A program made the translations under genes and the position numbers. Below the pieces are notes generated by a model, which was not told where the DNA came from, did no database searches, and worked only from the letters and a program-made list of their open reading frames with translations. DNA of 64,000 nucleotides, from NCBI GenBank assembly GCA_902729315.2, contig LR746278.1:513501-577500 (forward strand), given 5' to 3'. Position 1 is the first letter of the stretch. The number at the start of each line of letters is the position of its first letter. The stretch is from Spirodela intermedia. Its lineage: Eukaryota; Streptophyta; Magnoliopsida; Alismatales; Araceae. Positions 12,308 to 22,900 of the stretch are shown here, in pieces.

Positions 12308-12970
12308 TCAGTTCTTGAAGTTCTGGAGCTTCTTCACCTCCACTTTGAGGGACTTGAGGTAGCGGACGGCCTCGTCGAGGACAGCGGGGGTGTCCATCTG
12401 CTCTCCCCCCGGTATGATGCCCCTCAGCTTCTTCACCATCTTCTTCATCCTCTCCTTCTTCTTTGGCCCGCCGGCGGCGCCGCTCATGGAGCACTCGAAT
12501 GGGATCCTGTCCGCGGAGGAGACGGAGTCCGGTGAGTTGCCCCCGTAGCTCCCGGGGGTACGCCCCGTGCTGACGACGTCGTCTTCCTCGTCCTCGTCCT
12601 CCAAACTGAGCAGCGCGTCGATGTCGTCTGAATCCTCCTTGAGAGAAGACGAGGCCCTGTCCAGGTTGTCGCTCTGCCTGCCATGGTTCCTGCCATAGTC
12701 GGGTTCGAAAGCTCTGCCGATGTCGAAGTTCTGGTAGCCGAATTTCTGCGCCAGTGCAGGGTGGAACATGATCCGGCTTCTGTTATCAGTCTGATCCACG
12801 ATGATGTAGTTCTTCGGGCAGGTGTCCGAAGCTTGAAGCTCAACTCCGTTGAGGGGAGCTGGGTACCCGCTCTGTCCGGCCGCCGGAGAAGTATCAAAGG
12901 GCGGCGCCGCCACCTGAGGGTTGTCGTAATAGTAGCCGCCCATGGCTGAACCAGGGTCGTAACCATCCAT
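12308..12970 (-). CDS. SACL: SAC51/SACL-type bHLH transcription factor
   Basis: A 220-residue protein in one exon. Residues 54-77 carry the family block NYIIVDQTDNRSRIMFHPAL. An acidic stretch follows at 113-132, and the C-terminal helix-loop-helix spans about 171-218 (KKERMKKMVKKLRGIIPGG, then the MDTPAVLDEAVRYLKSLK helix). This is the SAC51/SACL clade (Arabidopsis bHLH142-145), which acts with thermospermine in restraining xylem differentiation. The position where E-box-binding bHLH proteins have Glu falls on Gly here (GGPKKKERM), so classical E-box contact is doubtful. I chose ATG 12970, not the in-frame ATG at 13018, because ctcttcag/GAGGCC just upstream looks like a splice acceptor, so the extra 16 codons are probably intron. 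The conserved uORF upstream should govern its translation. Confidence 0.92.
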   Translation of the reverse strand: MDGYDPGSAMGGYYYDNPQVAAPPFDTSPAAGQSGYPAPLNGVELQASDTCPKNYIIVDQTDNRSRIMFHPALAQKFGYQNFDIGRAFEPDYGRNHGRQSDNLDRASSSLKEDSDDIDALLSLEDEDEEDDVVSTGRTPGSYGGNSPDSVSSADRIPFECSMSGAAGGPKKKERMKKMVKKLRGIIPGGEQMDTPAVLDEAVRYLKSLKVEVKKLQNFKN

Positions 12971-13191
12971 TGCAGGCCTCCTGAAGAGGAATCGTGGGTA
13001 CACCGCTAACACAATCAAAAAAAGTTGATGTCTTTCTCCAAAAGAATCAACCCGGAAGTCTGGTTCTGAAGTTGCTACAGTCTCTCTTGTAAGGCTTTGT
13101 CTGTTCTCGAGTGCCTATGGTCAATTCATCGCCCCTTCCACCACCACCACCACCGATGTGTGTGGGTCTCGCAGTTCCACGGGTAGCCAAA

Positions 13192-13778
13192 CTACGTGAC
13201 AGGCTTGAGCAACTGACGGAAGTACTCAGCCTGGCGGGCCAAGCAGAGAAATTCAATAAGAGTTCATTTTTCTCCTGATCAAGCGGAAAGTAACTACAGA
13301 TGACACTCGACACCAAGACTATCAAAAGAAAATGGAGCAGAGCAGCAAAGGAAATACATCTGTTATGTGATGCTAGCAGCGGAAATGAGGATCAGCGAAC
13401 CAGATGAGGGTAGTTTCTGCAGGCATTGAAGTACATGTGAACAATGCTTTAATAATTCTTCACGAAAAAAAACAGTGGCTGATATTACTATGATACCCTT
13501 TTTAATGTTTCACTTTAACATGCCCCTGTTCGAAAAGCAGCATGACATGCAGATGATACCCTCAAGGTCAACGGTTAGAGAGCATCCCCAAGACACTACC
13601 CCCAGGATAACCCCCAATCCCTCCCTCCTGTGGGAGAAGAAATAGTCAACCGAGAGATAAACTGAATTACCTGACAGACTTGCATTATCCGGTAGTAGGA
13701 AATGATTCTAAGGTTCATTCTTATCTTCCCAACTCGTTTGACTGCTCGGACCCTCCTCAGATTGAGGTCAACGCGCAT
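13192..13778 (-). CDS. Conserved-peptide uORF of the SAC51/SACL gene, split by an intron
   Basis: Two exon parts, 13778-13671 and 13230-13192, encode 48 residues. Part 1 starts at ATG 13778 and reads MRVDLNLRRVRAVKRV..., ending IISYYRIMQVCQ at a CAG/gtaatt donor. Part 2 follows acceptor cccgccag/GCT and reads AEYFRQLLKPVT plus TAG. The junction is exactly in phase and gives CQAEYFRQLLKPVT, which from memory is the near-invariant C-terminus of the SAC51-family conserved uORF (homology group 15). In Arabidopsis this peptide represses the main ORF, and thermospermine relieves the repression. The exon probably begins at 13787 behind ttgttgttcag, so the frame could extend into an earlier exon. The N-terminal half (VRAVK..GKI) matches my memory of the family only loosely. 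The uORF stop is 221 genomic nt before the main ATG. Confidence 0.87.
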
Positions 13779-13787
13779 TCTCTCTTG

Positions 13788-15160
13788 CTGAACAACAAAA
13801 GCAGATAGGCTGCCGCAAAGTTATTCGAATATAAGAGGATCACCTGTGTAATCCAACAGATGAGACAGGAGAAACATTGAACTCCATTAACTTTAATTAT
13901 GGGATATAACACAGATAAAATGTGATTGATTGCACCAATTCCTTCATCAAAGGGTAGGCGAGATACGGAGGGGGAGGGAAGAGGAGAGAGTGGCATACAC
14001 AATGACACGGAAGAATATGACCAAGCGAGCGCACTTTCTGCTGTGGTAGGCAAACGGCATTGGGAATAACGAGGGCATGTTGTCCTGATCTTCGTGCAAC
14101 CCCCCAGATCCTGCACCATTGCGTAACATAAGAAGAATCCGATTAGGAGAGATTCATACTTGCAATAATCGTAGGCCATAGAATACAAGAAAAAAGAAGA
14201 AGAGAGAGCAGTTATAAAACTACAGCAGATCGTTAAGGCCTAGTGCGCTTTGAAATTAATGAGTCGATGGTACGAATAGCTTCCCAGAAAAGCGTACACA
14301 GAGTCTCCTCTGGAACTGAGTGCTTTCTCAAACAGAGGTCAGCCGTAACTCCCGTTAGAAGTATAATTCTGGAAGAGATATCACAGGATAGGGTACATAA
14401 AGTAGTACTGCTTAGGGGGGGAGAGAGTTTTTGTTTTTTTTTTTTTTTGTCAATTGATACAGCTACATCCATTAACACTGGAACCAGGATAGATCCAGGC
14501 AATCGATGAGTACGATAAGTTGATCATCTCTCCAAAACCGCCGAAAATCAGGACTCAATCTGAACCCCGCGATGAGGAACAGAGATACCGGGAAACGAGA
14601 AAACCTCCCAATAATCCACATTAACTAGTTGGCAGGAAATGGAGGAACGAAGCACCGTCAACAATCAGACACGCTAGGCACGCCGCGAAATGAATCCAAT
14701 CAACATGCAACGCCTTCGTAGTTCATTCAAATCGAGAGGGAAGGACCAGCACCAAGAAGAAAATACGAAAGAACCTGCGAATTCTGCTCCTCGATGGAAC
14801 GCTCGCAGTCCGGCCTCGAACAAGCCGCTACAGGATCGGCATGACCTGAAACGCCAAACAGCAGAGGACACATGAACCAAGAATCCAGAATAGGAACCAC
14901 GACAGGACGACGACTCGCCAGCGCGCGCCCAGCTCTCCTACCCGAAGCAGAGCAAGGGACGTCAACTGCCGGTGGGCGAGACGAAGCCGAGCAGGGACGA
15001 GAGACGAGCAGACCACCGGCGGGAGGTGCAGCACGCAGTAGCAAGGGAGAGGAAGGAGAGGGCAAAGAGGTGGAAGGGGGTGGGGGCGGAGGGGCGGCGG
15101 ATGCCAGTGGAGGACGCCCAGTTCCTTCCTTGTCGCCTTTTCCGGGCAGCCCATTCCTTC
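13788..15160 (-). promoter_or_regulatory. Long multi-exon 5' leader and promoter of the SACL gene (tentative)
   Basis: SAC51-family mRNAs have long leaders with several uORFs. Motif quality on the minus strand suggests a first exon ending at 14942 (CTTCGG/gtagga), a small exon 14845-14775 (acceptor gcgtttcag, donor CGCAG/gttctt) and an exon starting at 14110 (acceptor ggtgcag). These are guesses from splice motifs. The AT-rich stretches between them fit introns. GC-rich sequence near 14900-15160 fits a leader or core promoter. Further upstream ATGs are present, but no other conserved peptide was recognised. Confidence 0.4.
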
Positions 15161-15527
15161 CACGGTGGTATTTATTAACCCCCCGCGCGGGTTGTTGTCA
15201 TGGAGGCCACCATGAAACCACGGTCAGTTGTCCCCCCTCTCCCCGTTTGCAAATTATTACCTGCACCGTCCCCCCACAATTCCACCCCCCGCTTCTTTCC
15301 CTTCTCTCGAATTTCCAAACTGCCCCCAAGCAGCACTAATTAACACGTCAAACCATTCTGCCACCTCGCCCCTCATTTTTCTCTCTCTCTCTCTTCGTTT
15401 TTTCTATTTTTTTTTATCGGTGGCGGGCCGCGCCTGGCAGCGAGCGGCGTGCGCGCTCCCCCGGCGGCGCAGTCTCATCATTACCCCGCCTGCTGCTTCC
15501 ACCTGGACCCCCCGGGGGAAGTTTCCC

Positions 15528-15560
<33 letters not shown>

Positions 15561-17205
15561 TAATTCTCGGAGATATTTCGATTCTTAATTGTTTCGAAGA
15601 AAAATGGCAAACAATAATCCATGCGTGGCCCGAACCCGGCCCGAGAAGAGAGCCCGGCTCGGGTCTCTGGGAGTGGGTGTCCCAGATGCTGGGGGAGGGC
15701 CCGGGCCGGGGGCGGTGGGCCGGGCCGGGCCTGGCCGTTGAGGCGGCGGCGGCGGCGGAAGGCGGCGGTGGAATCCCAATGGGTGGGGGGAGTTGCGCGC
15801 GTGCTGGGGGCCTGCTTGGCCCCGCTACTCCCGACAGCGCGAGCCCAGAACATGGCGGCTGCCGCGGCACGCGTGGGATCAGAGGCGTCTGGTGCGCCGC
15901 AGGAGAAACCGAAGAACGCCACTATCCCCCATCCCTCCCCTCTCACGCGCGCACTGGGCGGGTCGACGATGACGCATTGGCGCGCACGCGTGGACGTCAC
16001 GTGGGGTAATCGAGTGTCGGACGCGCGCGCGTGCGAGTGGAGGTTATTACGGGCCTCGGGAGATGGCGGGCTTCTTTTGTTGGTATCTCCCCTTCTTCGG
16101 ACCGGCCCCGGGCCGGAGTGGGCCGCCCGGTTCCCCACCACAACTTCGCCGTCCTTTTTCTGGGGTATTCTGCCGCTTCCACTGCCCCTTCTAATGATTT
16201 GCCTCCTCTGTGTGCGCCTCTTCCCTCTCCGTGTCAACTCCCCCTTTTTTCGACTTGGCCCAATGGACACCCTCTCTCTCTCTCTCTCTCTCTCTCTAGA
16301 GGCCTTGTCTGCGCCACCACGGCCGGTTGTGGTGGTCTTCCAAGAGAACCCACTTGCTGCATGCACCCTCACTACCGCCTCCACCACCAAAAGCAAATAC
16401 ACGACGCTTCTTGTCGTACCAGTACGCAGAGATTAGAGGCGTCATGAGAGAGAATGGTGTGGGGAGAGAGAGAGAGAGCTTAGGTGGAACCCATTAGGTG
16501 AGCTTAGATATTTTAGTGTGGACGATTCGGCGCGGGGAAGCCCATATCATCTCTACGGCCCGTTAAAAGGTTTGTTTCGTTGACTGTACTAGTTACCTCC
16601 GCTAAATATATTTTTTATTTCATGTACTAAACATTATTATTTATTTATTCCAGTTCGTGCGTAGAAGATGGTGCATTTATGGTAAGGGAGAACCAAAGTG
16701 TGGTATTAACATGTGGATTTACTCTATTTTTTAATATTTTTTCCAAAAAATACTTAAATTATTAATTTTGACTCGCGTGTCGGATAGAAGGTGCCTTGGG
16801 AGGACTGGAGTGCTTCCTATTTGGGCCTGGAAAGAGAGCAGCGAGGGCCTATCTTCGAAGCAGACAATTTGGGCCAATATGGGCCGGACTTCTCCTTAGC
16901 CGGATCCAGCCCATCGGACTTTTTTGTTGGGCGACACTAAGTGGGCTTTTCTAACTCCATCCTGGAAAGCCCATTTTTTCTGAAGGGCCCAGAAGAGGTG
17001 GGAGCTGATTGATGCGCCCACGCTGTCGTTGTCAGAGCGGAAAACGACTAAGCGACTTCACGTCGATTCAGGGGATCTTGTCGTTTTCCCCGTTCATCCC
17101 TGGTTTTTTCTGTTGGTAGTAGGGAGGGAGAGAGAGGGAGAGAAGGACGAGGAAGATGGCGCCTCTCTGCTGCAGGGGAGTGTGCTGCACTGGGTTGGGT
17201 ACGGG
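15161..17205. other. GC-rich intergenic region between divergent SACL and P450 loci
   Basis: No supported gene. There is a (TAA)n tract at about 15528-15558, a (CT)n tract near 16272-16298, and very GC-rich sequence at 15620-16120. Long open frames in several phases here (for example 15621-16436 plus and 15527-16402 minus) overlap each other, are compositionally biased and show no domain. GGCCCA/TGGGCC motifs recur at 16820-16990 near the P450. Confidence 0.55.
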
Positions 17206-19783
17206 ATGGGGATTCTGCTGCTAGTGTGGGTGGGGATCTTCTTGGCCAAGGCGGTGTGGTGGGTATGGTGGAGGCCGAGGAGACTGGAGAGGTTCTTCCG
17301 GCAGCAGGGAATGGAAGGGAATGCCTACCGGTTTCCCTTCGAGGACGTCTTGGAACAGAGGGGGTGGAACATGGAGGCGCACTCCAGACCTATGTCCTTA
17401 TCTCATGACATCGTTGCCCGCGTCGTTCATTGGATGCGGAAGAAGATTCCAAAACACGGTAAGCGGTGGTATACATTGTAGGAGAAGAGGGTTTCCTAGG
17501 CCTCGCCGATGTGATTTCTGGTTCTGTTATCTTCGCTGTCTTTTGGATGAGATGCCTACTAAATGTCCTTCGACAGTATGCTTGGGCTTCTTTTCATCTC
17601 AGAGACACAGAGAGAGAGAGAGAGAGAGAGAGAGGCCGACTTCTCTGGCAGCCTGCACTAACCTAGGACAAAAACGGCTATAGTAAAAAAAGAGTCTCCC
17701 GTGTGGTTCATTCGTAATTATGGCAAATGTTTTTGGGGCTAATATTCGTCATGTGATATCAGCTCCCATCAGTCCATTCATTCTCGCCCATTTTTCTGTG
17801 ATTTCGGAGGATAATGCCGCACAATCGGTGCGAAATAATATAAATCTGATTTTTATAATAAAAGCCTTGTGTTGATCGAGCGAGCTTGCGTCAATAGAAC
17901 TTTCGGTCACCTTAGAAGAGTATATTATCTTTATGGCGTTCATTCCGATTGCCGTGCTTGTATTAATCGAATTCGGCAGGCGTATTTCTGACTGTCAGAA
18001 TAAGTTCTTTCGTTTTGAGGTTGCAGGTAATTTTTTTTTCACTTGGCTTGGTCCACATTCGCAAGTAGTGATCGAGGATCCTCACGTAATCAGAGACATT
18101 CTTGCTCACAAGTCTGGTCACCTTACGAAGATGACACCAGATACTCTCTTGAAACTGCTTGTGACCGGAATTGTGATTTATGATGGCGAGAAATGGGTAA
18201 AACAGAAGAATCCTCAATCCGGCCTTCCAGGCGGAGAAATTGAAGGTAACGAAGAAGAAGAAGAAGAAGAAGAAGAAGAAGAAGAAGAAGAATCTGTTGT
18301 TTTCTTCCCTCTTCATAGTTCTTACTATACCACTAAGCTATCATGCGAGAGAATTTTTTTTATACCTACTAAGCTTGCTTTATGAACCCCTGAGCCCAGC
18401 ATTTTTCTATGTGATCTTGTGATCCGGCAGCTCGTGGTGTCACCGTTCTTGGCATGTTGCACGGAGATAATTGATGGATGGGAGAAAATGGTTCCCTTCG
18501 AGGGCTCCTGTGAGCTCGATGTGTGGCCCGAGTTTCAAAATTTTAGCGGGGACGTCGTATCTAGGACAGCATTTGGAAGCAGTTACGAAGAAGGAAGGCG
18601 CATATTCCAACTCCAAGTAGAGCAAGCTGTCCACCTTATTCAGAGTCTTCCGGGTGTCATCATTCCAGGTTACAGGTGAATAATGGATTATTCCACGAGA
18701 GTTTCCAAGAATCTCCATGTATCTACGAACTGTTGGCAGTGCCCAAATGTATCAGATTTTCTTCCTTCCATCTTTCTGCACCGATGTGTCTGTTCTAGGT
18801 GCTTCTTTCTCTTTTGGTTGAAGGTATGAATGGTTTTATCATCTTTCAGGTTTCTTCCCACAAAGAGGAACAGAAGAATGAAAGCCATCGACAGGGAGGT
18901 GAAAGGCCTCCTTAGGAACATCATCACAAAAAGAGAGAAGGCCATGCAGCTCGGGATGGCCAGAGATGATGACTTGCTGGGCTTGCTCCTCGAATCCAAT
19001 CAAAGTTACGCCGAAGAAGATGGAAATCAAGAAAAAACAAGGTTGACGACAGAGGACGTGATTGAAGAGTGCCGGCTCTTCTATTTCGCCGGGCAGGAGG
19101 CAACCTCAGTTATGCTTACTTGGACAGTGGTGGTGCTGAGCATGCATCAGACTTGGCAGGACCGAGCAAGAGAGGAGGTCTTGCGAGTGTTCGGTAGAAG
19201 CAAGCCAGAGCCTGAAGGCCTGAGCCAGCTGAAAGTTGTGAGTAATCAGCCATCTCATTGTCTTGTATCTCCGTTATGCACCCATGATCCCTCTGGATCG
19301 CCGTCATCTTTCCAGGTAATTACTATTCTCTAAATCAATAGAAATCTTCCCTGGCAGGTCACAATGGTCCTTCAGGAGGTTCTTAGACTGTCAACTCCTG
19401 TCTCTTTTATCTATAGAACTACACAGACGGCCGTGAAGCTGGGTGACTTCCATTTTCCACCTGGGGTGGGCTTGTTGTTACCGTCCGTGTCTGTCCACCA
19501 AGATCCAGAAATATGGGGAGAAGATGCCCACGAATTCAAGCCAGAGAGGTTTTCCGAAGGGGTTTCCAAGGCATCGAAGAGCCAAGCTGCCTATTTTCCT
19601 TTCGGGTTTGGCCCCCGCATTTGTATGGGGCAGAACTTCTCCATGGTGAAAGTAAAAATCTGTTTGGCCATGATTCTTCAGCACTTCAGCTTTGAGCTCT
19701 CACCTTCGTACGTGCATGCTCCCCACACAGTCATAACTCTTCAGCCCCAGTATGGAGCTCAGATCATCCTGCACAAGCTGTGA
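17206..19783 (+). pseudogene. CYP72-type cytochrome P450, five exons, one 2-nt frameshift (copy 2)
   Basis: Exons 17206-17458, 18027-18245, 18431-18675, 18850-19237 and 19358-19783 have canonical junctions. They total 1531 nt, which is 2 nt short of 511 codons. Features in order: an N-terminal membrane anchor (MGILLLVWVGIFLAKAVWW), the CYP72-type WWRPRRLERF stretch, I-helix [11 protein letters not shown]-helix QEVLRL (ExxR), PERF, and heme loop FGFGPRICMG. The break is near 18203: the coding text reads AAACAGAAGAATCC where the family C-helix segment KHRRILNP needs two more bases. Every other junction is in phase, so this looks like a recent lesion or an assembly error. The Thr normally following Glu in the I-helix (AGQETT) is Ala. 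CYP72-clan enzymes oxidise hormones and terpenoids at the ER; the substrate here is unknown. Upstream in-frame codons from 17029 look like leader sequence. Confidence 0.85.
18251..18292 (+). repeat. (GAA)14 in P450 intron 2
   Basis: Fourteen uninterrupted GAA units start 5 nt after the GT donor of intron 2 (exon end 18245). Confidence 0.9.
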
Positions 19784-19867
19784 CCTTCATGCTCCGTCGT
19801 ATCTTGGATATATGGTCGTCAAGAATGATGTTTCCTTTCTTTACATTGCGTTGAGTATTTTTCTTTC

Positions 19868-22010
19868 TGTTATTATTAATAACCAGACTGGCTCGGTCTA
19901 GACCAGTTCATTTCATCTTTGTGCTAATGGGCTGGTATAAATACTGGTCCCATAGAAAACCCCCGACAGGAGAACGTGAATTAGAAATTAGTTCTTTGGC
20001 TGTTTCCCCCCCTCTTTTCTCTGTTCCTCCTATCACTGCTGCAGGCAGTAGAAGCATGGTGATGATTGATCGAATTTAGGCTCTCGACAGGGAGTTTGAG
20101 CACTCGACATGGTATTAGAGCAAGAACAACATGTGTAATCAACCTTGTGGCATTTCTCTTTCTTTGTCTCTCTCTCTCTCTATTATCTTTCGTAAGCAGT
20201 GGCTATCATCAGCTATCACAAACACTTGATTCGTGTTTCTTTCATTGACATCAATCACTAATTCGTGTCTTTTTGCACTAAGTGTGTGCCGCATGTGATA
20301 TCACTATAAGCTTATTACAAATAGCTAGTATGTGGTTTTTTCTGGATTGGCTTGTGCTGTGATTGAGATTATGGGCAATTCTTTTTGACATTATTTGGTC
20401 TTTCTATTGCTCGATTGATAATCTTGGTTACAACATGTTTGGAATTTTACCTCGTACTCTAGAAATATCTGTAATTGAGCGTTTGATCAAAGTCATTTAC
20501 AATAAGAATTACTTATAACTATAAGTATACGATCTTGATGGTTGGGATAATTCTGGACGGTCCCAACAAGTCATAGTCCTGTTAAAAATTAGATGGCTTA
20601 TGAGTAATCTATTGAATCCATGGCCACAACAAGGAGATCTTGAGATTGTAGTATGATTTCAAATATATTATAAAATAATGATGTTTTTATAGACCACTAT
20701 GATTCCTGAAATTATAAGAATTTGTCTGTACCTTCTTATAATGAAAGATATATGAGAGAATCTTCATCAAATTTACTAAGAAATAGGGATGCCACTCAAT
20801 TCTATGAATAGAAATTGAAAATGATGAATGTGAGACAGAAAAATTAATAACTATGTAAATGGATTGATGCCTTTATTGTAGTAATATCATCAATATCAAA
20901 TAAGCCACAAGACCAATAGTGCTAGGAGTTATATATAGAGAGGTGATGGAGAGACATAGAATATGAATACTCAGTGTGACTAAACTCATAGTTTGATCAA
21001 CGAAAAATTTAGATTCTTGATTGAGAAATGGTACCACCCATAAACACCGTAGTATTCTAGATTAGAAGAGAAGAGAGTTTGACATCAAATTAAAGAATTT
21101 AATGTTGAGTTCATTTGACATAGATAACACTACCTTTATAGCTAGCTCCAGTCCCACTCCTAGATAGACCAAGAATCAAAGTCTTGACCATAGATATTCT
21201 ATGGTACACTTATTGTAAAACGTCATATTACACTCAATGATAGGTGTTATAAACTCCACCATAGATTCTTACATCAGGACACAGTTTGAGGATACTAGTC
21301 AATTAGGCAGCGATAAGAAGCAACAACAAATCAACACGTTCATTTCAACTAGGAGGAGATTAATAAGGTGGAGTTATCTCCAGCCTCCTACTCTTGTGCA
21401 TCAAAGTGAATTTCCATTTTTTGGACTAAATGCCCCAAAACTTCCCAATTTTTTTCTTCCTCATATCATCCAGATCAATGTCAATTCATCTCGATTTTTT
21501 TTCTATGCATACTCTATGTTCTAATACTCAAATAATTGCCACAACTAAGGGATCCTTAGTCGCAATAACATGCATATTTAATATCCTTCTTACTCCTTCA
21601 CTCTATGTAATAACCTTCATGTTCCTAGATTGACCACAAAGTTAGCATCCATTAATAAAATTATCATATATTTATATAGTAATGTGTTATTATATAATAA
21701 TTCATGTGTGTTCTATGACAAGGTATAAGATAGGACTAACAAATGCTGAATAGGATGGACTTTACTTTTTTGAAGCACCCCTCTCTAATAAGACATGACA
21801 AAGGGAGTGAGTAGGCTACATATCAAACTCCACACACCAAATTTAGAGAAAATTTATTTCTATCATTAGAGTATAATTATGTTCAACTTCAGTATCCATT
21901 CTTGACTCTACATCCATATTGGAGTATAATTATGTTCATTACTCTTCTAAAAAAGAAGTGAGATAAACTAAGGCATATTCTTGTGGGAAGATGGATGTCC
22001 CTGAATTGAT
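19868..22010 (+). mobile_element. Ty1/copia-type retrotransposon relic with 5' LTR and PBS
   Basis: The 5' LTR is about 19868-20109, starting TGTTATTATTAATAACC and ending ACTCGACA, with TATAAATACTGG inside. It is followed directly by TGGTATTAGAGC (20110-20121), a copia primer binding site for initiator Met tRNA with one change. Internal remnants include a gag-like stretch near 20780-20900 and a GAG-pre-integrase-like stretch near 21590-21790 (LHVPRLTTKLASINKI). Many stops interrupt all frames. The LTR starts only 85 bp after the P450 stop. No 3' LTR was found. Confidence 0.65.
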
Positions 22011-22011
22011 G

Positions 22012-22069
22012 TCTAGGAATCTCACTCAGATATGCATGTGAAAATGCCTATCTGAGTGAGATTCTTAGA
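22012..22069. repeat. Perfect inverted repeat (hairpin)
   Basis: GAATCTCACTCAGATA (22017-22032) and TATCTGAGTGAGATTC (22049-22064) form a perfect 16-bp stem with a 16-nt loop. With one G-U pair the stem extends outward to 22012 and 22069, about 21 bp. Degenerate copies of the same words occur at 22090-22140. Confidence 0.85.
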
Positions 22070-22326
22070 ATAGTTGAATCCTGCCTAGAAAAAATGCCTA
22101 TCTAAGTAATCTCACTCATTAACTAGAAAGAAAATGCCTAGAAAAAATAGAGGTATTAAATAGCATCCAAAATACTTGTATAAAGAGAAAAACATACATG
22201 GTAAGAAATATTGTTAATAGTTGGGGACATTTTTGAAGTATAATAGATGTGAAGATGAGTTTGAAATTATCATCTTGGCCCATTGAAGATATTTAAATAT
22301 ATTTTTATTTAAATAAAATCTAGTCA

Positions 22327-22900
22327 TTAGAATGATTTTGCAAATACTTTATCAAAAAGTAGTGAGGTTTTGTAAATATAATGAACTTCGAAGTCAACAC
22401 TAAATGATATTAGGAGAACATCAACATCTTTCACATCTGAGTTCATAACAAGAATATCATCAAAATAAATTAGAATGAAAGGTAGTGGCTTTCTCAAATG
22501 ATGATATAACAAAGATTACAATATTTTCAAGTTAGAGAAACCAAGCCCATAGAGTAATGAACTTAGTAATTTGAACCCTGCTCTAAAATTGTGACCTAAG
22601 TCATATAAAATTTATCAAGATGATAAACATGACACAAAAAGAGAAGATGCATAAAGTTCTATGACTATTTTATGCACATTATTTTCTCAAGATGATTGTG
22701 AAGAAATAATTATTATCTTGTTGGTCTATATTTGCTGAGGAATGGATGTTCATTGGCATAAGACATGTAGTTTGATACATAGCTGAAAACTTTTATAATT
22801 AGAGTGAGATGCAATACCTTAGTCAAAAAATTGAAGACCTTTTTGGATGTTTGGTAAGCAACCACTAATAGCATGAGAGATTCTATCAAGGATGCCAAAA
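22327..22900 (-). mobile_element. Reverse transcriptase relic, probably copia
   Basis: Minus-strand frame 22512-22327 reads LPFILIYFDDILVMNSDVK. YFDDILV corresponds to the YVDD catalytic box of retroelement reverse transcriptases. The adjacent minus frame 22898-22713 probably belongs to the same decayed polyprotein but shows no clear motif. Confidence 0.5.

Noticed and set aside
13047-13325. 92-codon minus-strand ORF just upstream of the bHLH gene
   Set aside because: It overlaps the second uORF exon in another frame, contains a GGT-repeat Gly run, and has no conserved sequence. The spliced uORF explains this region better.
14674-14880. Minus-strand frame with RAFHRGAEFAGS, first taken as the N-terminal part of the SACL uORF
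   Set aside because: The similarity is only a few residues and no splice path links it to the conserved tail. The exon at 13671-13787 joins the tail exactly.
15449-16436. Overlapping long open frames in GC-rich DNA (up to 291 codons)
   Set aside because: They occur in several frames and on both strands at once, run through (TAA)n and (CT)n tracts, and show no domain.
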